Source: Streptomyces sp. NBC_00683
GTDB taxonomy: Bacteria > Actinomycetota > Actinomycetes > Streptomycetales > Streptomycetaceae
Reading direction: 5' to 3'
Assembly (NCBI RefSeq): GCF_036226745.1
Contig: NZ_CP109013.1
Location: 2,790,001 to 2,854,000, forward strand
Length of the DNA: 64,000 nucleotides
How positions within the stretch are numbered: the stretch's first letter is position 1; each line of letters starts with the position of its first letter. Below, piece after piece: positions 36,638-44,641 of this stretch. The translations under genes and the position numbers were made by a program. The notes under the pieces are model-generated. The model was not told where the DNA came from, made no database searches, and worked only from the letters and a program-made list of their open reading frames with translations.

Positions 36638-37211
36638 TGTTCCTCCCGCCGTTGGCGTCAACGTGTCCGTTCGTGCTGCCGTCGCTCCACGATTCGGATG
36701 CGTCGGCACCGTGCGACGGCTCGGCCGCCTGCGCCGTATCGGCGCCGTACTGCGACTCGTTCTGCGGCTCCTGCGGTGCGTACCCGGCGGCGTGCTTGGC
36801 CGTCGTCCGCTCGGCGTCGGTCGTGCCCGGCGCCCAGGAAAGGGCGAGGCAGCCGCCGATCATGGACAGCAGGAACCCGATCAGGAAGCCGCCGAGGTTG
36901 GACACCGGAATGGAGACCAGCGCCAGCAGGATCGAGGCCACACCGGCGAACACCCGGACGATGTGGTGGTACCACATGGTCAGACCGAGCGTGATGAGCA
37001 GGACACCGATGATCAGTGAGCCCGCGCCCGCCGTGGTCGCCATGGCCAGCGTCAGATGGCCGATCTTGAGATTCGCGTACGGGAAGTACGCGATCGGACC
37101 GCCACCGAGCGCGGTCAGGAGGCCCGCCCAGAAAGGCCGGGTGTGCCGCCAGTCACGGAACCGCAGCCGCCAGTAGGCGAAGTCGCGGGTGCCTGTGGTC
37201 TCGGCGCTCAT
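36627..37211 (-). CDS. DUF6114-family membrane protein
   Basis: A 194-residue protein with GGGAG 9 nt before the ATG. After a cytoplasmic start (RLRFRDWRHTRPFWAGLLTALGG) it has four predicted membrane helices up to about residue 130, then a hydrophilic Glu/Gln/Ser/Asp-rich tail. In Streptomyces this family is typically paired with a DUF6230 exported protein, as here. The biochemical role is unknown. It is the middle gene of a three-gene operon. Confidence 0.8.
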   Translation of the reverse strand: MSAETTGTRDFAYWRLRFRDWRHTRPFWAGLLTALGGGPIAYFPYANLKIGHLTLAMATTAGAGSLIIGVLLITLGLTMWYHHIVRVFAGVASILLALVSIPVSNLGGFLIGFLLSMIGGCLALSWAPGTTDAERTTAKHAAGYAPQEPQNESQYGADTAQAAEPSHGADASESWSDGSTNGHVDANGGRNSAG

Positions 37212-37260
37212 GGAAAACAGCTCCCTGGAACCGGTCGTGCTGTGAAAAGAAGAGGGAGTC

Positions 37261-37298
37261 GGACGGGCGGGCCGGCGTGGCCGCCGCCCCGCCCGTCC
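37261..37298 (-). terminator. Hairpin between the DUF6230 and DUF6114 genes
   Basis: Arms GGACGGGCGGG/CCCGCCCGTCC lie 12 nt after the DUF6230 stop. It may make the first gene's transcript more abundant than the rest, as expected for an abundant secreted protein. Confidence 0.7.
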
Positions 37299-37309
37299 GG
37301 GCGGAGTGC

Positions 37310-37948
37310 TTAGTAGCACTCCTTGACGCCGTTGTAGAGCTTCATGCTCAGGCCGCTGAGCTTGAAGGTTCCGGCCGTGGTCGCCCACGCCGTCTGCTTC
37401 ACGTTCCGCAGCTGCGCCCGGTCCGCCTGCTGGGCGAAACCGTTCTCGTTGACGTTCTCGCCGGACTTGATGGCCGGACCCTTGGTGGCGTCCTTCGCCG
37501 CAACACCGATGTCGATGTTGGTGAACTCGGCGTCGGCCGACAGGTCGGCGACATCGATGTACAGGTTCTCGGCCGAAACCGGCGTCTTGCCGCCACCGGC
37601 CTTCAGCTGAAGGCTGACCGAACCCAGCAGCGGGATGTTCGGCGTGACAACGGACTGGCACATGTTCGTGATCTCAGCCGTCTTGAACGACGAGATCGCG
37701 ACCGGGTGCAGAGTCTTCTTGTCACCCTTCATCTCCGCGTAGCCGGCGTCTATGCCGCCGTACTGCGAGAAGCCGTGGCCGTCCAGGTAGTCGGCCGACA
37801 CCTTGAACGACTGGCCCGACACGCTGAACGACGCTGCGAGCGCACCCTGCGCCAGCCCGACGCCCACCGCGGCGGTCGCGAGAACGCTCGGCACCATGAC
37901 CAGAGCGAAACGCTTCCATCTGGTCCCACCGCGAACTTGGGAACTCAT
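37310..37948 (-). CDS. DUF6230-family exported protein (often misannotated as cholesterol esterase)
   Basis: A 212-residue protein with a very strong ribosome-binding site (AAGGAGG). The Sec-type signal peptide is about 1-38 (RWKRFALVMVPSVLATAAVG...ALAAS). The mature part is beta-rich and has two cysteines, one mid-protein (TNMCQS) and one at the end (KECY), which may pair. No esterase signature (GxSxG or catalytic triad) is visible, so the cholesterol-esterase name used for relatives is unsupported. It is the first gene of an operon with a four-helix membrane protein and a stalked exported protein, behind a long leader with several dyads. Confidence 0.82.
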   Translation of the reverse strand: MSSQVRGGTRWKRFALVMVPSVLATAAVGVGLAQGALAASFSVSGQSFKVSADYLDGHGFSQYGGIDAGYAEMKGDKKTLHPVAISSFKTAEITNMCQSVVTPNIPLLGSVSLQLKAGGGKTPVSAENLYIDVADLSADAEFTNIDIGVAAKDATKGPAIKSGENVNENGFAQQADRAQLRNVKQTAWATTAGTFKLSGLSMKLYNGVKECY

Positions 37949-38291
37949 AAATTTCCTCCTTCTCGGACGTACATCTCCGGTACGGGCATCGTGCCCGTCC
38001 TGGGATGGGAGAAGTGCTACGTCCTCGGGAAGGAGAGCGCCCGGACCGGAGGCGCGTACCGCATCCGAATCACCGGCGATCACCCCCGAGCGACAACCAC
38101 TGGTCACGCGTCTGCGCAACCGGTTCGGACAGGCCCTGCCGATGGCAGGAACCCCCCTGTCCGCGATCGGCGCCACTGCCGCCGACCACTCGGTGGGGAC
38201 CCAACTGGCCGCCGACGCCGACTGGCCGTCGGGCTGGCGGGTATTGGACCGAGCGTGGCCGATCGTGGTGCATTCGCGGCCGCGACACAAG

Positions 38292-38317
38292 GGGGGTCGT
38301 TACTCGCTAGTAACGAC
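38292..38317. promoter_or_regulatory. 26-bp TetR-style dyad upstream of the DUF6230 operon
   Basis: Perfect 11-bp arms GGGTCGTTACT and AGTAACGACCC with a 4-bp centre. The core TTACT-N4-AGTAA recurs in the palindrome at 38430. Confidence 0.6.
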
Positions 38318-38429
38318 CCGATAACCAGGGTGCGACAGGGGGGTACCGTCCGGCCACACAGGGTGGCACCAAAGGGGCGTGCGAACAGTGTGATTGGGGT
38401 CCTAAAGCGGACAGATCCCAGGGTTCGAT

Positions 38430-38442
38430 TTACTGCCAGTAA
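38430..38442. promoter_or_regulatory. 13-bp palindrome sharing the TTACT/AGTAA half-sites
   Basis: TTACTGCCAGTAA consists of two perfect 6-bp arms around one central base. It is 113 bp from the first base of the 26-bp dyad's right arm side and is probably bound by the same regulator. Confidence 0.5.
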
Positions 38443-38504
38443 CAGCGCGTACTTTTATCAAGATTTGGTAAAGCGAAGGCGTTCGTTGTCGTTCGCCCGC
38501 GAAA

Positions 38505-38537
38505 ACGGCCGTGGCGCCCGCTGGGCACCACGGCCGT
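38505..38537 (-). terminator. Terminator after the thioredoxin/TPR gene
   Basis: ACGGCCGTGG/CCACGGCCGT with inner GCCC/GGGC stem lies 10 nt past the stop codon. Confidence 0.8.
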
Positions 38538-38546
38538 GTTGTCACA

Positions 38547-39527
38547 TCAGAACAAGACGCGCGCCAGGGCAGTTCGCGCCGCGATGACCCTGGGATCGTC
38601 CGGGCCGATCACCTCGAAAAGCTCCAGGAGACGCACCCGCACCGTGTCCCTGTCCTCACCGAAATTACGGCGGACGGTCTCGACGAGGCGTCCGAACGCG
38701 TCCTCGACATGGCCACCGACGAGATCCAGGTCCGCTGCGGCCAGCTGGGCCGCCGGATCGGCCGGGTTGTCCGCGGCGTCCTTGCGGACCCGCTGCGGAT
38801 CCAGGTCGGCGACCCTGCCGAGCAGTTCCGCCTGGGCGAGGCCGAGTTTGGCCTCGGTGTTGGCCGGGTCGTCGGCGAGCACGTTCTTGTACGACTGGAC
38901 GGCACCGCTGAAGTCATTGGCGTCCAGCGCCTGTGCGGCGGCCTCCAGAAGCGCGTCGTACGGCCCTGCGGGCACGTCGGCCGGGACACCGTCCTCCGCC
39001 TCGTCCACCGCCGCGTCCGGGTCGACCACGATCCCGGTGAGGCCGAACCGCTCCTCGCCCACCTGGATCAGCTGGTCGAGCGTCTGGCGGATCTGGCTCT
39101 CGGGGGCCGCGCCCTGGAAGAGCGGGAGGGCCTGCCCGGCCACCACGGCGAAGACCGCGGGAATGCCCTGGATCCCGAACTGCTGCATCAGCATCTGATT
39201 GGCGTCGACGTCGACCTTGGCCAGCACGAAGCGGCCGTTGTACTCGGCGGCGAGGCGCTCCAGGAGCGGGCCGAGCTGCTTGCACGGCTCGCACCACTCG
39301 GCCCAGAAGTCGATGACTACCGGGACTTCGGCGGAGCGCTGGAGGACGTCGTTCTCGAATCCCGCCTCGTCGACGTCGATCACCAGGGAGGCGGGGGCGA
39401 CACCGCCACCACCACCCTGCCTGGCGGACTCCGCTCGGGCCTGCTCCGCCTTCGCCTTGGCCTCGCCGGCCGCCTTCACAGCGGCGAGGTCGACGACGCC
39501 GCTCATGGACATGTTCCTAGGCTGCAT
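38547..39527 (-). CDS. Thioredoxin-domain/TPR protein (YbbN/CnoX-like co-chaperone)
   Basis: A 326-residue cytoplasmic protein, ATG at complement 39525-39527 with GGGAGGA upstream. A 45-residue Ala/Gly-rich N-terminus precedes a thioredoxin domain with active site WCEPC (C79, C82) in place of WCGPC. Tetratricopeptide-like helices follow (about 185-326, for example YDALLEAAAQALDANDFSGA). The layout matches YbbN/CnoX proteins, which hold unfolded proteins and pass them to chaperonins. Both cysteines are kept, so redox activity is possible. It is divergent from a TetR gene. Confidence 0.88.
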   Translation of the reverse strand: MQPRNMSMSGVVDLAAVKAAGEAKAKAEQARAESARQGGGGGVAPASLVIDVDEAGFENDVLQRSAEVPVVIDFWAEWCEPCKQLGPLLERLAAEYNGRFVLAKVDVDANQMLMQQFGIQGIPAVFAVVAGQALPLFQGAAPESQIRQTLDQLIQVGEERFGLTGIVVDPDAAVDEAEDGVPADVPAGPYDALLEAAAQALDANDFSGAVQSYKNVLADDPANTEAKLGLAQAELLGRVADLDPQRVRKDAADNPADPAAQLAAADLDLVGGHVEDAFGRLVETVRRNFGEDRDTVRVRLLELFEVIGPDDPRVIAARTALARVLF

Positions 39528-39725
39528 ACGTACATCCTCCCCCCTGTGCGCACGGATTCGGAAAGCGATCCGTGAACCGCCTCCGTCCACAGCCGCACCG
39601 GTGTGCGCGGCGCGTGGACGGAAACGGTTCCGGGGCCCTGAAAAACCCCGTTCTCGGTGCCGGATCCCCACCCGGCACCTGTGGCTGTCGATCAGTCGTG
39701 GCGCGGGACCGATGAACCATCGTCC

Positions 39726-39748
39726 TTACGCTACGACCCGTAGCGTAA
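39726..39748. promoter_or_regulatory. TetR-type operator candidate
   Basis: Perfect 10-bp arms TTACGCTACG and CGTAGCGTAA around a 3-bp centre (ACC), 95 bp before the tetR start. Its length and symmetry are typical of TetR-family operators. Confidence 0.65.
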
Positions 39749-39805
39749 CTGGCCGGACCCCCTCCCGGGCAAGAGTGTCCGGTGATCTGTCTCACGGGCA
39801 CCGGG

Positions 39806-39832
39806 ACCGGCCACTGGTACTTACTGGCCGGT
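39806..39832 (+). promoter_or_regulatory. Second inverted repeat over the tetR promoter
   Basis: ACCGGCCA and TGGCCGGT are separated by 11 bp and abut the -10 box of tetR. Confidence 0.5.
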
Positions 39833-39837
39833 ATGGT
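39832..39837 (+). promoter_or_regulatory. -10 box of tetR, leaderless candidate
   Basis: TATGGT lies 6 nt before the ATG, and no ribosome-binding site is present. Confidence 0.5.
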
Positions 39838-39843
39838 CACCGC

Positions 39844-40470
39844 ATGCTGAGCCGCAGCCACCCCAAACCCACCCGATCGGGACGTCCGCGCAGTGCCGCC
39901 GCCGACGAGGCGATCCTGGAGGCGACCCGTGAGTCACTGGTCGACCTCGGCTGGTCGAAGCTGACGATGGGTGATGTGGCGACCCGCGCGGGGGTCGCCA
40001 AGACGACCCTCTACCGCCGCTGGGCCGGGAAGAACGAGCTGGTCGTGGACGCGGTCGCGGTTCTGTTCGACGAACTGGAGCTGCCCGACCTGGGCAGCCT
40101 GGCAGCCGACGTGGAGGCCGTGGTGCTGCAGTTCGCGGCGCTGCTGGAGCGGCCGGAGACCAAGACGGCGCTGATGGCGGTGGTCGCGGAGTCGACCCGC
40201 GACGAGGCGCTGCGGGACCGGATCAGGAAGTCCATCGTGGACCGGCAGAAGCGCCTGGTCCTCGAGGGCCGGGCGCGCGCGCAGGAGCGCGGCGAGCTGC
40301 CCGCCGAGCCGGATTCCGCGACGGCGGCCCTCACCGCGGACCTGATCTTCGATGTGATCGCCGGTGCCGTCGTGCACCGGGCGCTGGTGAGCGCCGAGCC
40401 CGTCGATGCCGACTGGGCCCGGCGCTTCACGCTGCTGCTGCTCTCGGGGCTGGGAGCGGTCTCCGCCTAG
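39844..40470 (+). CDS. TetR-family transcriptional regulator
   Basis: A 208-residue repressor. The N-terminal HTH (ILEATRESLVDLGWSKLTMG...GVAKTTLYRRWAGKNELV) is followed by an all-helical C-terminal ligand domain of the TetR_C type. The ligand is unknown. It is divergent from the co-chaperone gene and convergent with icmA. Palindromes in its own promoter point to autoregulation. Confidence 0.9.
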   Translation: MLSRSHPKPTRSGRPRSAAADEAILEATRESLVDLGWSKLTMGDVATRAGVAKTTLYRRWAGKNELVVDAVAVLFDELELPDLGSLAADVEAVVLQFAALLERPETKTALMAVVAESTRDEALRDRIRKSIVDRQKRLVLEGRARAQERGELPAEPDSATAALTADLIFDVIAGAVVHRALVSAEPVDADWARRFTLLLLSGLGAVSA

Positions 40471-40490
40471 CAGGCGCGCGGGACTGTCCG

Positions 40491-42191
40491 TCAGAAGCCG
40501 GGCGGCTCCGTGTAGGTGCCCCACTCGTCGCGCAGGACGCCGCAGATCTCGCCCAGGGTCGCCTCTGCCCGTACCGCCTCCAGCATCGGCTCGATCATGT
40601 TCGAGCCGTCGCGGGCGGCGGCCAGCATCGCGTCCAGCGCTGCGCCCACGCGGGCGGCGTCCCGGTTCTCCTTGCGTCCTGCGAGGTCGCGCACCTGCTC
40701 GCGCTCGACCTCGTGGCTGACCCGGAGGATCTCCAGGTCGCCGGTGACCGAGCCGAGCGCGACGTTGACGCCGACGACCCGCTTCTCGCCCTTCTCGAGC
40801 GACTGCTGGTACTGGAAGGCCGATTCGGCGATCTCGCCGGTGAACCAGCCGTCCTCGATACCGCGCAGGATGCCCGAAGTCATCGGGCCGATCGGGTGCT
40901 TGCCGTCCGGGTGGACCCGGGTGCCGCGCTCCTTGATCTGGTCGAAGATCTTCTCGGCCTCGGCCTCGATGCGGTCGGTGAGCTGCTCGACGTACCAGGA
41001 ACCGCCCAGCGGGTCGGCCACGTTGGCGACGCCGGTCTCCTCCATCAGCACCTGCTGGGTACGCAGGGCGATCTCGGCGGCCTGCGCGGAGGGAAGCGCG
41101 AGGGTCTCGTCCAGGGCGTTGGTGTGCAGGGAATTGGTGCCGCCGAGGACGGCGGAGAGCGCCTCGACCGCGGTGCGCACGACGTTGTTGTACGGCTGCT
41201 GTGCGGTGAGCGAGACGCCGGCGGTCTGGGTGTGGAAGCGGAGCCACTGCGCCTTGTCGGTCTGCGCTCCGTACGTCTCCTTCATCCAGCGGGCCCAGAT
41301 GCGGCGGGCGGCGCGGAACTTGGCGATCTCCTCGAAGAAGTCGAGGTGCGCGTCGAAGAAGAAGGAGAGGCCCGGGGCGAAGGTGTCCACGTCGAGCCCG
41401 CGGGAGAGGCCGAGCTCCACGTAGCCGAAGCCGTCGGCCAGCGTGTAGGCGAGCTCCTGCGCGGCCGTCGCTCCGGCCTCGCGGATGTGGTAGCCGGAGA
41501 CGGACAGGGGCTTGTAGGCGGGGATGTCGCGGGCGCAGTGCTCCATCAGGTCGCCGATGAGGCGCAGGTGGGGCTCGGGCTGGAAGAGCCACTCCTTCTG
41601 CGCGATGTACTCCTTGAAGATGTCGGTCTGGAGCGTCCCGTTGAGGACTCCCGGGTCGACGCCCTGGCGCTCGGCGGCGACCAGGTACATGCAGAAGACC
41701 GGGACGGCGGGGCCGCTGATGGTCATCGAGGTGGTGACGTCGCCGAGCGGGATGTCCTTGAAGAGGACCTCCATGTCGGCGGCGGAGTCGATGGCCACAC
41801 CGCAGTGGCCGACCTCGCCGAGCGCGCGGGGGTCGTCGGAGTCGCGGCCCATCAGGGTCGGCATGTCGAAGGCGACACTGAGGCCGCCGCCACCGGCGTC
41901 CAGGATCATCTTGTAGCGCTCGTTGGTCTGCTCGGCGTTGCCGAAGCCGGCGAACTGGCGGATGGTCCAGGTGCGGCCCCGGTACCCGGTCGCGTGGAGC
42001 CCCCGGGTGAACGGGTACTCGCCGGGCCAGCCGATCCGCTCGAACCCCTCGTACGTGTCGCCGGGGCGGGGCCCGTACGCGGGCTCCACCGGATCCCCGG
42101 AGAGCGTGGTGAAGTCCGCGTCGCGCTTGCGGGCCTTGTCGTAACGGGCCTGCCAGCGGAGGCGGCCTTCCTCGATCGCGTCAGCGTCCAT
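40491..42191 (-). CDS. icmA: Isobutyryl-CoA mutase large subunit
   Basis: A 566-residue coenzyme-B12 mutase large subunit, interconverting isobutyryl-CoA and n-butyryl-CoA, which links valine breakdown to polyketide and fatty-acid precursors. It lacks a B12-binding domain, which is supplied by the small subunit IcmB; no icmB is in the window. F80 (TIRQFAGFG) and Q198 ([10 protein letters not shown]) replace the tyrosine and arginine that methylmalonyl-CoA mutase uses to bind the carboxylate, so this is ICM rather than MCM. meaB 10 kb away is a plausible G-protein chaperone. There is no ribosome-binding site; the -10 lies inside a perfect palindrome. Confidence 0.94.
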   Translation of the reverse strand: MDADAIEEGRLRWQARYDKARKRDADFTTLSGDPVEPAYGPRPGDTYEGFERIGWPGEYPFTRGLHATGYRGRTWTIRQFAGFGNAEQTNERYKMILDAGGGGLSVAFDMPTLMGRDSDDPRALGEVGHCGVAIDSAADMEVLFKDIPLGDVTTSMTISGPAVPVFCMYLVAAERQGVDPGVLNGTLQTDIFKEYIAQKEWLFQPEPHLRLIGDLMEHCARDIPAYKPLSVSGYHIREAGATAAQELAYTLADGFGYVELGLSRGLDVDTFAPGLSFFFDAHLDFFEEIAKFRAARRIWARWMKETYGAQTDKAQWLRFHTQTAGVSLTAQQPYNNVVRTAVEALSAVLGGTNSLHTNALDETLALPSAQAAEIALRTQQVLMEETGVANVADPLGGSWYVEQLTDRIEAEAEKIFDQIKERGTRVHPDGKHPIGPMTSGILRGIEDGWFTGEIAESAFQYQQSLEKGEKRVVGVNVALGSVTGDLEILRVSHEVEREQVRDLAGRKENRDAARVGAALDAMLAAARDGSNMIEPMLEAVRAEATLGEICGVLRDEWGTYTEPPGF

Positions 42192-42197
42192 GGTTCA

Positions 42198-42203
42198 AAT
42201 TTA
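42198..42203 (-). promoter_or_regulatory. icmA -10 box, leaderless candidate
   Basis: On the minus strand TAAATT lies 6 nt before the icmA ATG and overlaps the palindrome at 42199-42222. Confidence 0.5.
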
Positions 42204-42222
42204 CTAGGACGTCCTAGTAAAT
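42199..42222. promoter_or_regulatory. Perfect 24-bp palindrome at the icmA promoter
   Basis: Each arm is ATTTACTAGGAC, joined without a spacer to its complement, and it ends 7 bp from the icmA start codon. It covers the -10 region, so a bound regulator would block transcription. Confidence 0.75.
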
Positions 42223-42232
42223 GTCGATGGCA

Positions 42233-42261
42233 AACCGCCCGGTGCTTTGCACGGGGCGGTT
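42233..42261 (-). terminator. Terminator after the DUF3817 gene
   Basis: AACCGCCC/GGGCGGTT with one mismatch, then GTGC/GCAC and a TTT loop, in minus-strand orientation between the DUF3817 stop and the icmA promoter. Confidence 0.75.
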
Positions 42262-42298
42262 CGGCGGGGCGTGGAGGGGTACGGTCCGGGCGGTCCGG

Positions 42299-42631
42299 TC
42301 AGGCCTTGACGGCCTGCGCGGAGCCGTCCGCGATCAGCGGCTCGACATCCTGGGCGACCTTGCGCTCGACGAAGAACGCGGCCGTCGGGATGGTGCCGGA
42401 GACCAGCACCCAGAGCAGCTTGCCGAGCGGCCACTTCGCCTTGGAACCGAGGTCGAAGGCGAAGACCAGGTAGATGATGTAGAGGACACCGTGGACCTGC
42501 GAGACCACGAGGGTGAGGCCCTCGCCGGTGTCGAATCCGTACTTGAAGACCATGCAGGTGCACAGCACCAGCAACATGACGGCGGTGACATAGGCCATCA
42601 CCCGGTAGCGGGTCAGCACACTGCGTTTCAT
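42299..42631 (-). CDS. DUF3817-family membrane protein
   Basis: A 110-residue protein with three predicted membrane helices (about 9-30, 42-62 and 70-90) and the family pattern VHGVLYIIYLVFAFDLGSKAKWP. The function is unknown. It lies 55 bp downstream of a MarR gene on the same strand, but a -10 (TAGTCT) 7 nt before its ATG suggests its own leaderless transcript. A second DUF3817 gene is encoded about 3.4 kb further on. Confidence 0.85.
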   Translation of the reverse strand: MKRSVLTRYRVMAYVTAVMLLVLCTCMVFKYGFDTGEGLTLVVSQVHGVLYIIYLVFAFDLGSKAKWPLGKLLWVLVSGTIPTAAFFVERKVAQDVEPLIADGSAQAVKA

Positions 42632-42638
42632 GGCATCG

Positions 42639-42644
42639 AGACTA
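42639..42644 (-). promoter_or_regulatory. -10 box, leaderless candidate (DUF3817)
   Basis: TAGTCT on the minus strand is 7 nt before the start codon, with no ribosome-binding site. Confidence 0.45.
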
Positions 42645-42686
42645 GCCGGACGACCTGGGCGATCTTGCAGCGCCCTGTCCCTGCGG

Positions 42687-43196
42687 TCACCGGTCCTCGA
42701 AGTCCTGGGCGGCCACCCGGAGGGGGCGCAGCATCGCGAAGATCTCGGCGCACTCCTCGGCGTCGTACACCCCGAGCCCGAAGTCCATCGCCATCAGGTC
42801 CCGCGTCGCCGCCTCGACGACCTCACGGCCCTTCCCGGTGATGGAGGCGAGGGTTCCGCGGCCGTCGTTGGGGTTGGGCCGCTTGTCGACCAGCCCGGAG
42901 CGCACCAGGCGGTCGACGGTGTTGGTCACGGAGGTGGGGTGCACCATCAGCCGTTCGCCGATCTTGGACATCGGCAGCTCACCGGCCTTGGAGAAGGTGA
43001 GCAGGACCAGTGCCTCGTAGCGGGCGAAGGTCAGCCCGTACGGCTTGACCACCGCGTCCACCTCGGCGAGCAGGATCTGCTGGGCCCGCATGATCGAGGT
43101 GATCGCCCCCATCGAGGGCACCGGCCCCCAGCGCCGGTGCCAGAGTTCCTCGGCGCGGGCGATGGGATCGAAGGGAAGGCTGAGCGGCTTCGGCAC
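42687..43196 (-). CDS. MarR-family transcriptional regulator
   Basis: A 169-residue winged-helix regulator from a GTG start. The DNA-binding segment is MSKIGERLMVHPTSVTNTVDRLVRSGLVDKRPNPNDGRG-like, with the wing residues N-P-N-D-G-R. N-terminal and C-terminal helices form the dimer interface. The ligand and targets are unknown. It may be co-transcribed with the DUF3817 gene. A -10 (TAAGGT) lies 6 nt before the start. Confidence 0.9.
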   Translation of the reverse strand: MPKPLSLPFDPIARAEELWHRRWGPVPSMGAITSIMRAQQILLAEVDAVVKPYGLTFARYEALVLLTFSKAGELPMSKIGERLMVHPTSVTNTVDRLVRSGLVDKRPNPNDGRGTLASITGKGREVVEAATRDLMAMDFGLGVYDAEECAEIFAMLRPLRVAAQDFEDR

Positions 43197-43202
43197 GGCA
43201 CG

Positions 43203-43208
43203 ACCTTA
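43203..43208 (-). promoter_or_regulatory. -10 box, leaderless candidate (marR)
   Basis: TAAGGT on the minus strand is 6 nt before the GTG start, with no ribosome-binding site. Confidence 0.45.
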
Positions 43209-43227
43209 CCCACTGGTCACATGCCGG

Positions 43228-44601
43228 TCAGCCCTGTCTCGCACTTCGGTACCGGACGCCTGTTCTACGGACCTCGGCGACCAGGAAGAGGGTGCACACG
43301 GTGCCGATCGCCCCGGAGGCCGCGACCACCTGGTGCACCGGGAAGAACTCGGCGGCCAGACCGGCCAGGGCCATGCCGATGCCCTGGACCGTCATCAGGC
43401 CGGCCGTGAGCAGGGTCATCGCCCGGCCCCGCAGATGCTCGGGAACCGCGTCGACGAACCACTGGTCGAGCCCGATGACGTACGCCGCCCCCGCCCCCGC
43501 CAGGACCAGGGCCGCCACGGTCAGGGCCATGCCGGGCCGGAACGCGTACACCACCAGGGGCAGCAGCCCGAGCGCCGCCACCGGCAGGACGATCCGCGAG
43601 CGGGCCCGGGGGCCGAGGACGGTTCCCGTGTACAGCTCGGCGCCGATGTGGCCGACGGCCATGGCGCACATCAGCAGCCCGAGCGCGGCAGGTCCGACAC
43701 CGATCGCGTCCGCGTACGGTGCGGCGAGCGCCTCCGGAGCGACCACGAAGAGGGCGGGCACCCAGAACAGGAGCATCAGCGCCCGGATCCTGCGGTCGGC
43801 GAGGACGACACGGGCCCCGGCGAGCGAGTCCCTCAGGAGCGCACCACCGCCCTCGCCGCCGGTACGGGCGGGCCTGGCGCGGGTCCCGAGGCGGAGCAGC
43901 AGGGCCGAGCAGAGGAACGTGCCCGCGGTGATCGTGATCGCCCCGCGCGGTGACAGCGCCGCGAGCAGCACCCCGCCGGCGCCGAAGCCGATGAGCAGGG
44001 CGCTCTGCGAGACGAGGCGCAGCAGCGAACGCCCCAGGACGTAGAGGTCTCCCTCGCCGAGGATGTCGGTGAGGGCCGCCATCCGCGTCCCGGTGAAGAC
44101 GGGCGCGACGGCGGCCACGAGGCAGCGCAGTGCGAGGAGCCCGCCGACAGAGGTGCCCGGCAGCACCATCACGGCGACGCAGCCGGCACAGATCAGGTCG
44201 CAGGTGACGAGGACCCGGCGGGCGGGGTAGCGGTCGGCGACCCCGGCGAAGAGCGTGCCGCCGACGAGGTACGGGAGGAAGCCGAGCGCGAAGGTGAGCG
44301 CGGAGAGCAGGGGCGAGCCGGTCAGGTCGTAGACGAGGACGGTGAGTGCGAGCTCGCTGATGACGACGCCGAGGAGGGACAGCAGGTGCGCGGCGAACAC
44401 GGCACGGAACTCCCGCACGGCGAACACGGCACCGTAGCCCCCCGCGGGCTCAGCGGCCGGCTGCGGAGGCTGCTCCCGGAGCGCGGGCACCGGGCCCGGG
44501 CCGGGGTGGGCGGCGCGCTCCGGGGGCACGGCCGGGGGCGACACGTCGGGGGCGGGGATGGTGCGGGGTGTACCCGCCTGGCTGCGGTCGTCGCTCGGCA
44601 T
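43228..44601 (-). CDS. MFS transporter
   Basis: A 457-residue membrane protein. A Pro-rich cytoplasmic N-terminus of about 55 residues is followed by roughly 12 hydrophobic segments. A typical MFS loop (GGTLFAGVADRYPARRVLV) lies between helices 2 and 3. It resembles the EntS/MFS_3 group of drug and siderophore exporters. It is divergent from a DUF5937/ArsR-type regulator that probably controls it. The substrate is unknown. Confidence 0.88.
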   Translation of the reverse strand: MPSDDRSQAGTPRTIPAPDVSPPAVPPERAAHPGPGPVPALREQPPQPAAEPAGGYGAVFAVREFRAVFAAHLLSLLGVVISELALTVLVYDLTGSPLLSALTFALGFLPYLVGGTLFAGVADRYPARRVLVTCDLICAGCVAVMVLPGTSVGGLLALRCLVAAVAPVFTGTRMAALTDILGEGDLYVLGRSLLRLVSQSALLIGFGAGGVLLAALSPRGAITITAGTFLCSALLLRLGTRARPARTGGEGGGALLRDSLAGARVVLADRRIRALMLLFWVPALFVVAPEALAAPYADAIGVGPAALGLLMCAMAVGHIGAELYTGTVLGPRARSRIVLPVAALGLLPLVVYAFRPGMALTVAALVLAGAGAAYVIGLDQWFVDAVPEHLRGRAMTLLTAGLMTVQGIGMALAGLAAEFFPVHQVVAASGAIGTVCTLFLVAEVRRTGVRYRSARQG

Positions 44602-44635
44602 GGCCGCAGCTTGCCCGGCCGGGTCCGCCCGCCCG

Positions 44636-44641
44636 TAGACT
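44636..44641 (+). promoter_or_regulatory. -10 box of the DUF5937 regulator gene
   Basis: TAGACT lies directly before the dyad at 44641-44658. A GAGGG ribosome-binding site follows, 4 nt before the ATG. Confidence 0.4.

Larger units (their letters stand above)
37949..38546. promoter_or_regulatory. 598-bp control region of the DUF6230 operon
   Basis: No gene is seen. It holds, moving away from the DUF6230 start: a dyad ACGGGCA/TGCCCGT (37982-37998), a 26-bp dyad (38292-38317), a 13-bp palindrome (38430-38442) and the terminator of the downstream chaperone gene. The stretch 38390-38480 is notably AT-richer than its surroundings. Confidence 0.6.
39528..39843. promoter_or_regulatory. 316-bp divergent region between the co-chaperone and tetR genes
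   Basis: No gene is seen. Two inverted repeats are present, at 39726-39748 and 39806-39832, both closer to tetR. Confidence 0.55.

Noticed and set aside
37310..37948. Cholesterol esterase assignment
   Set aside because: No GxSxG, catalytic triad or lipase fold signature is visible. The name comes from legacy annotation of relatives.
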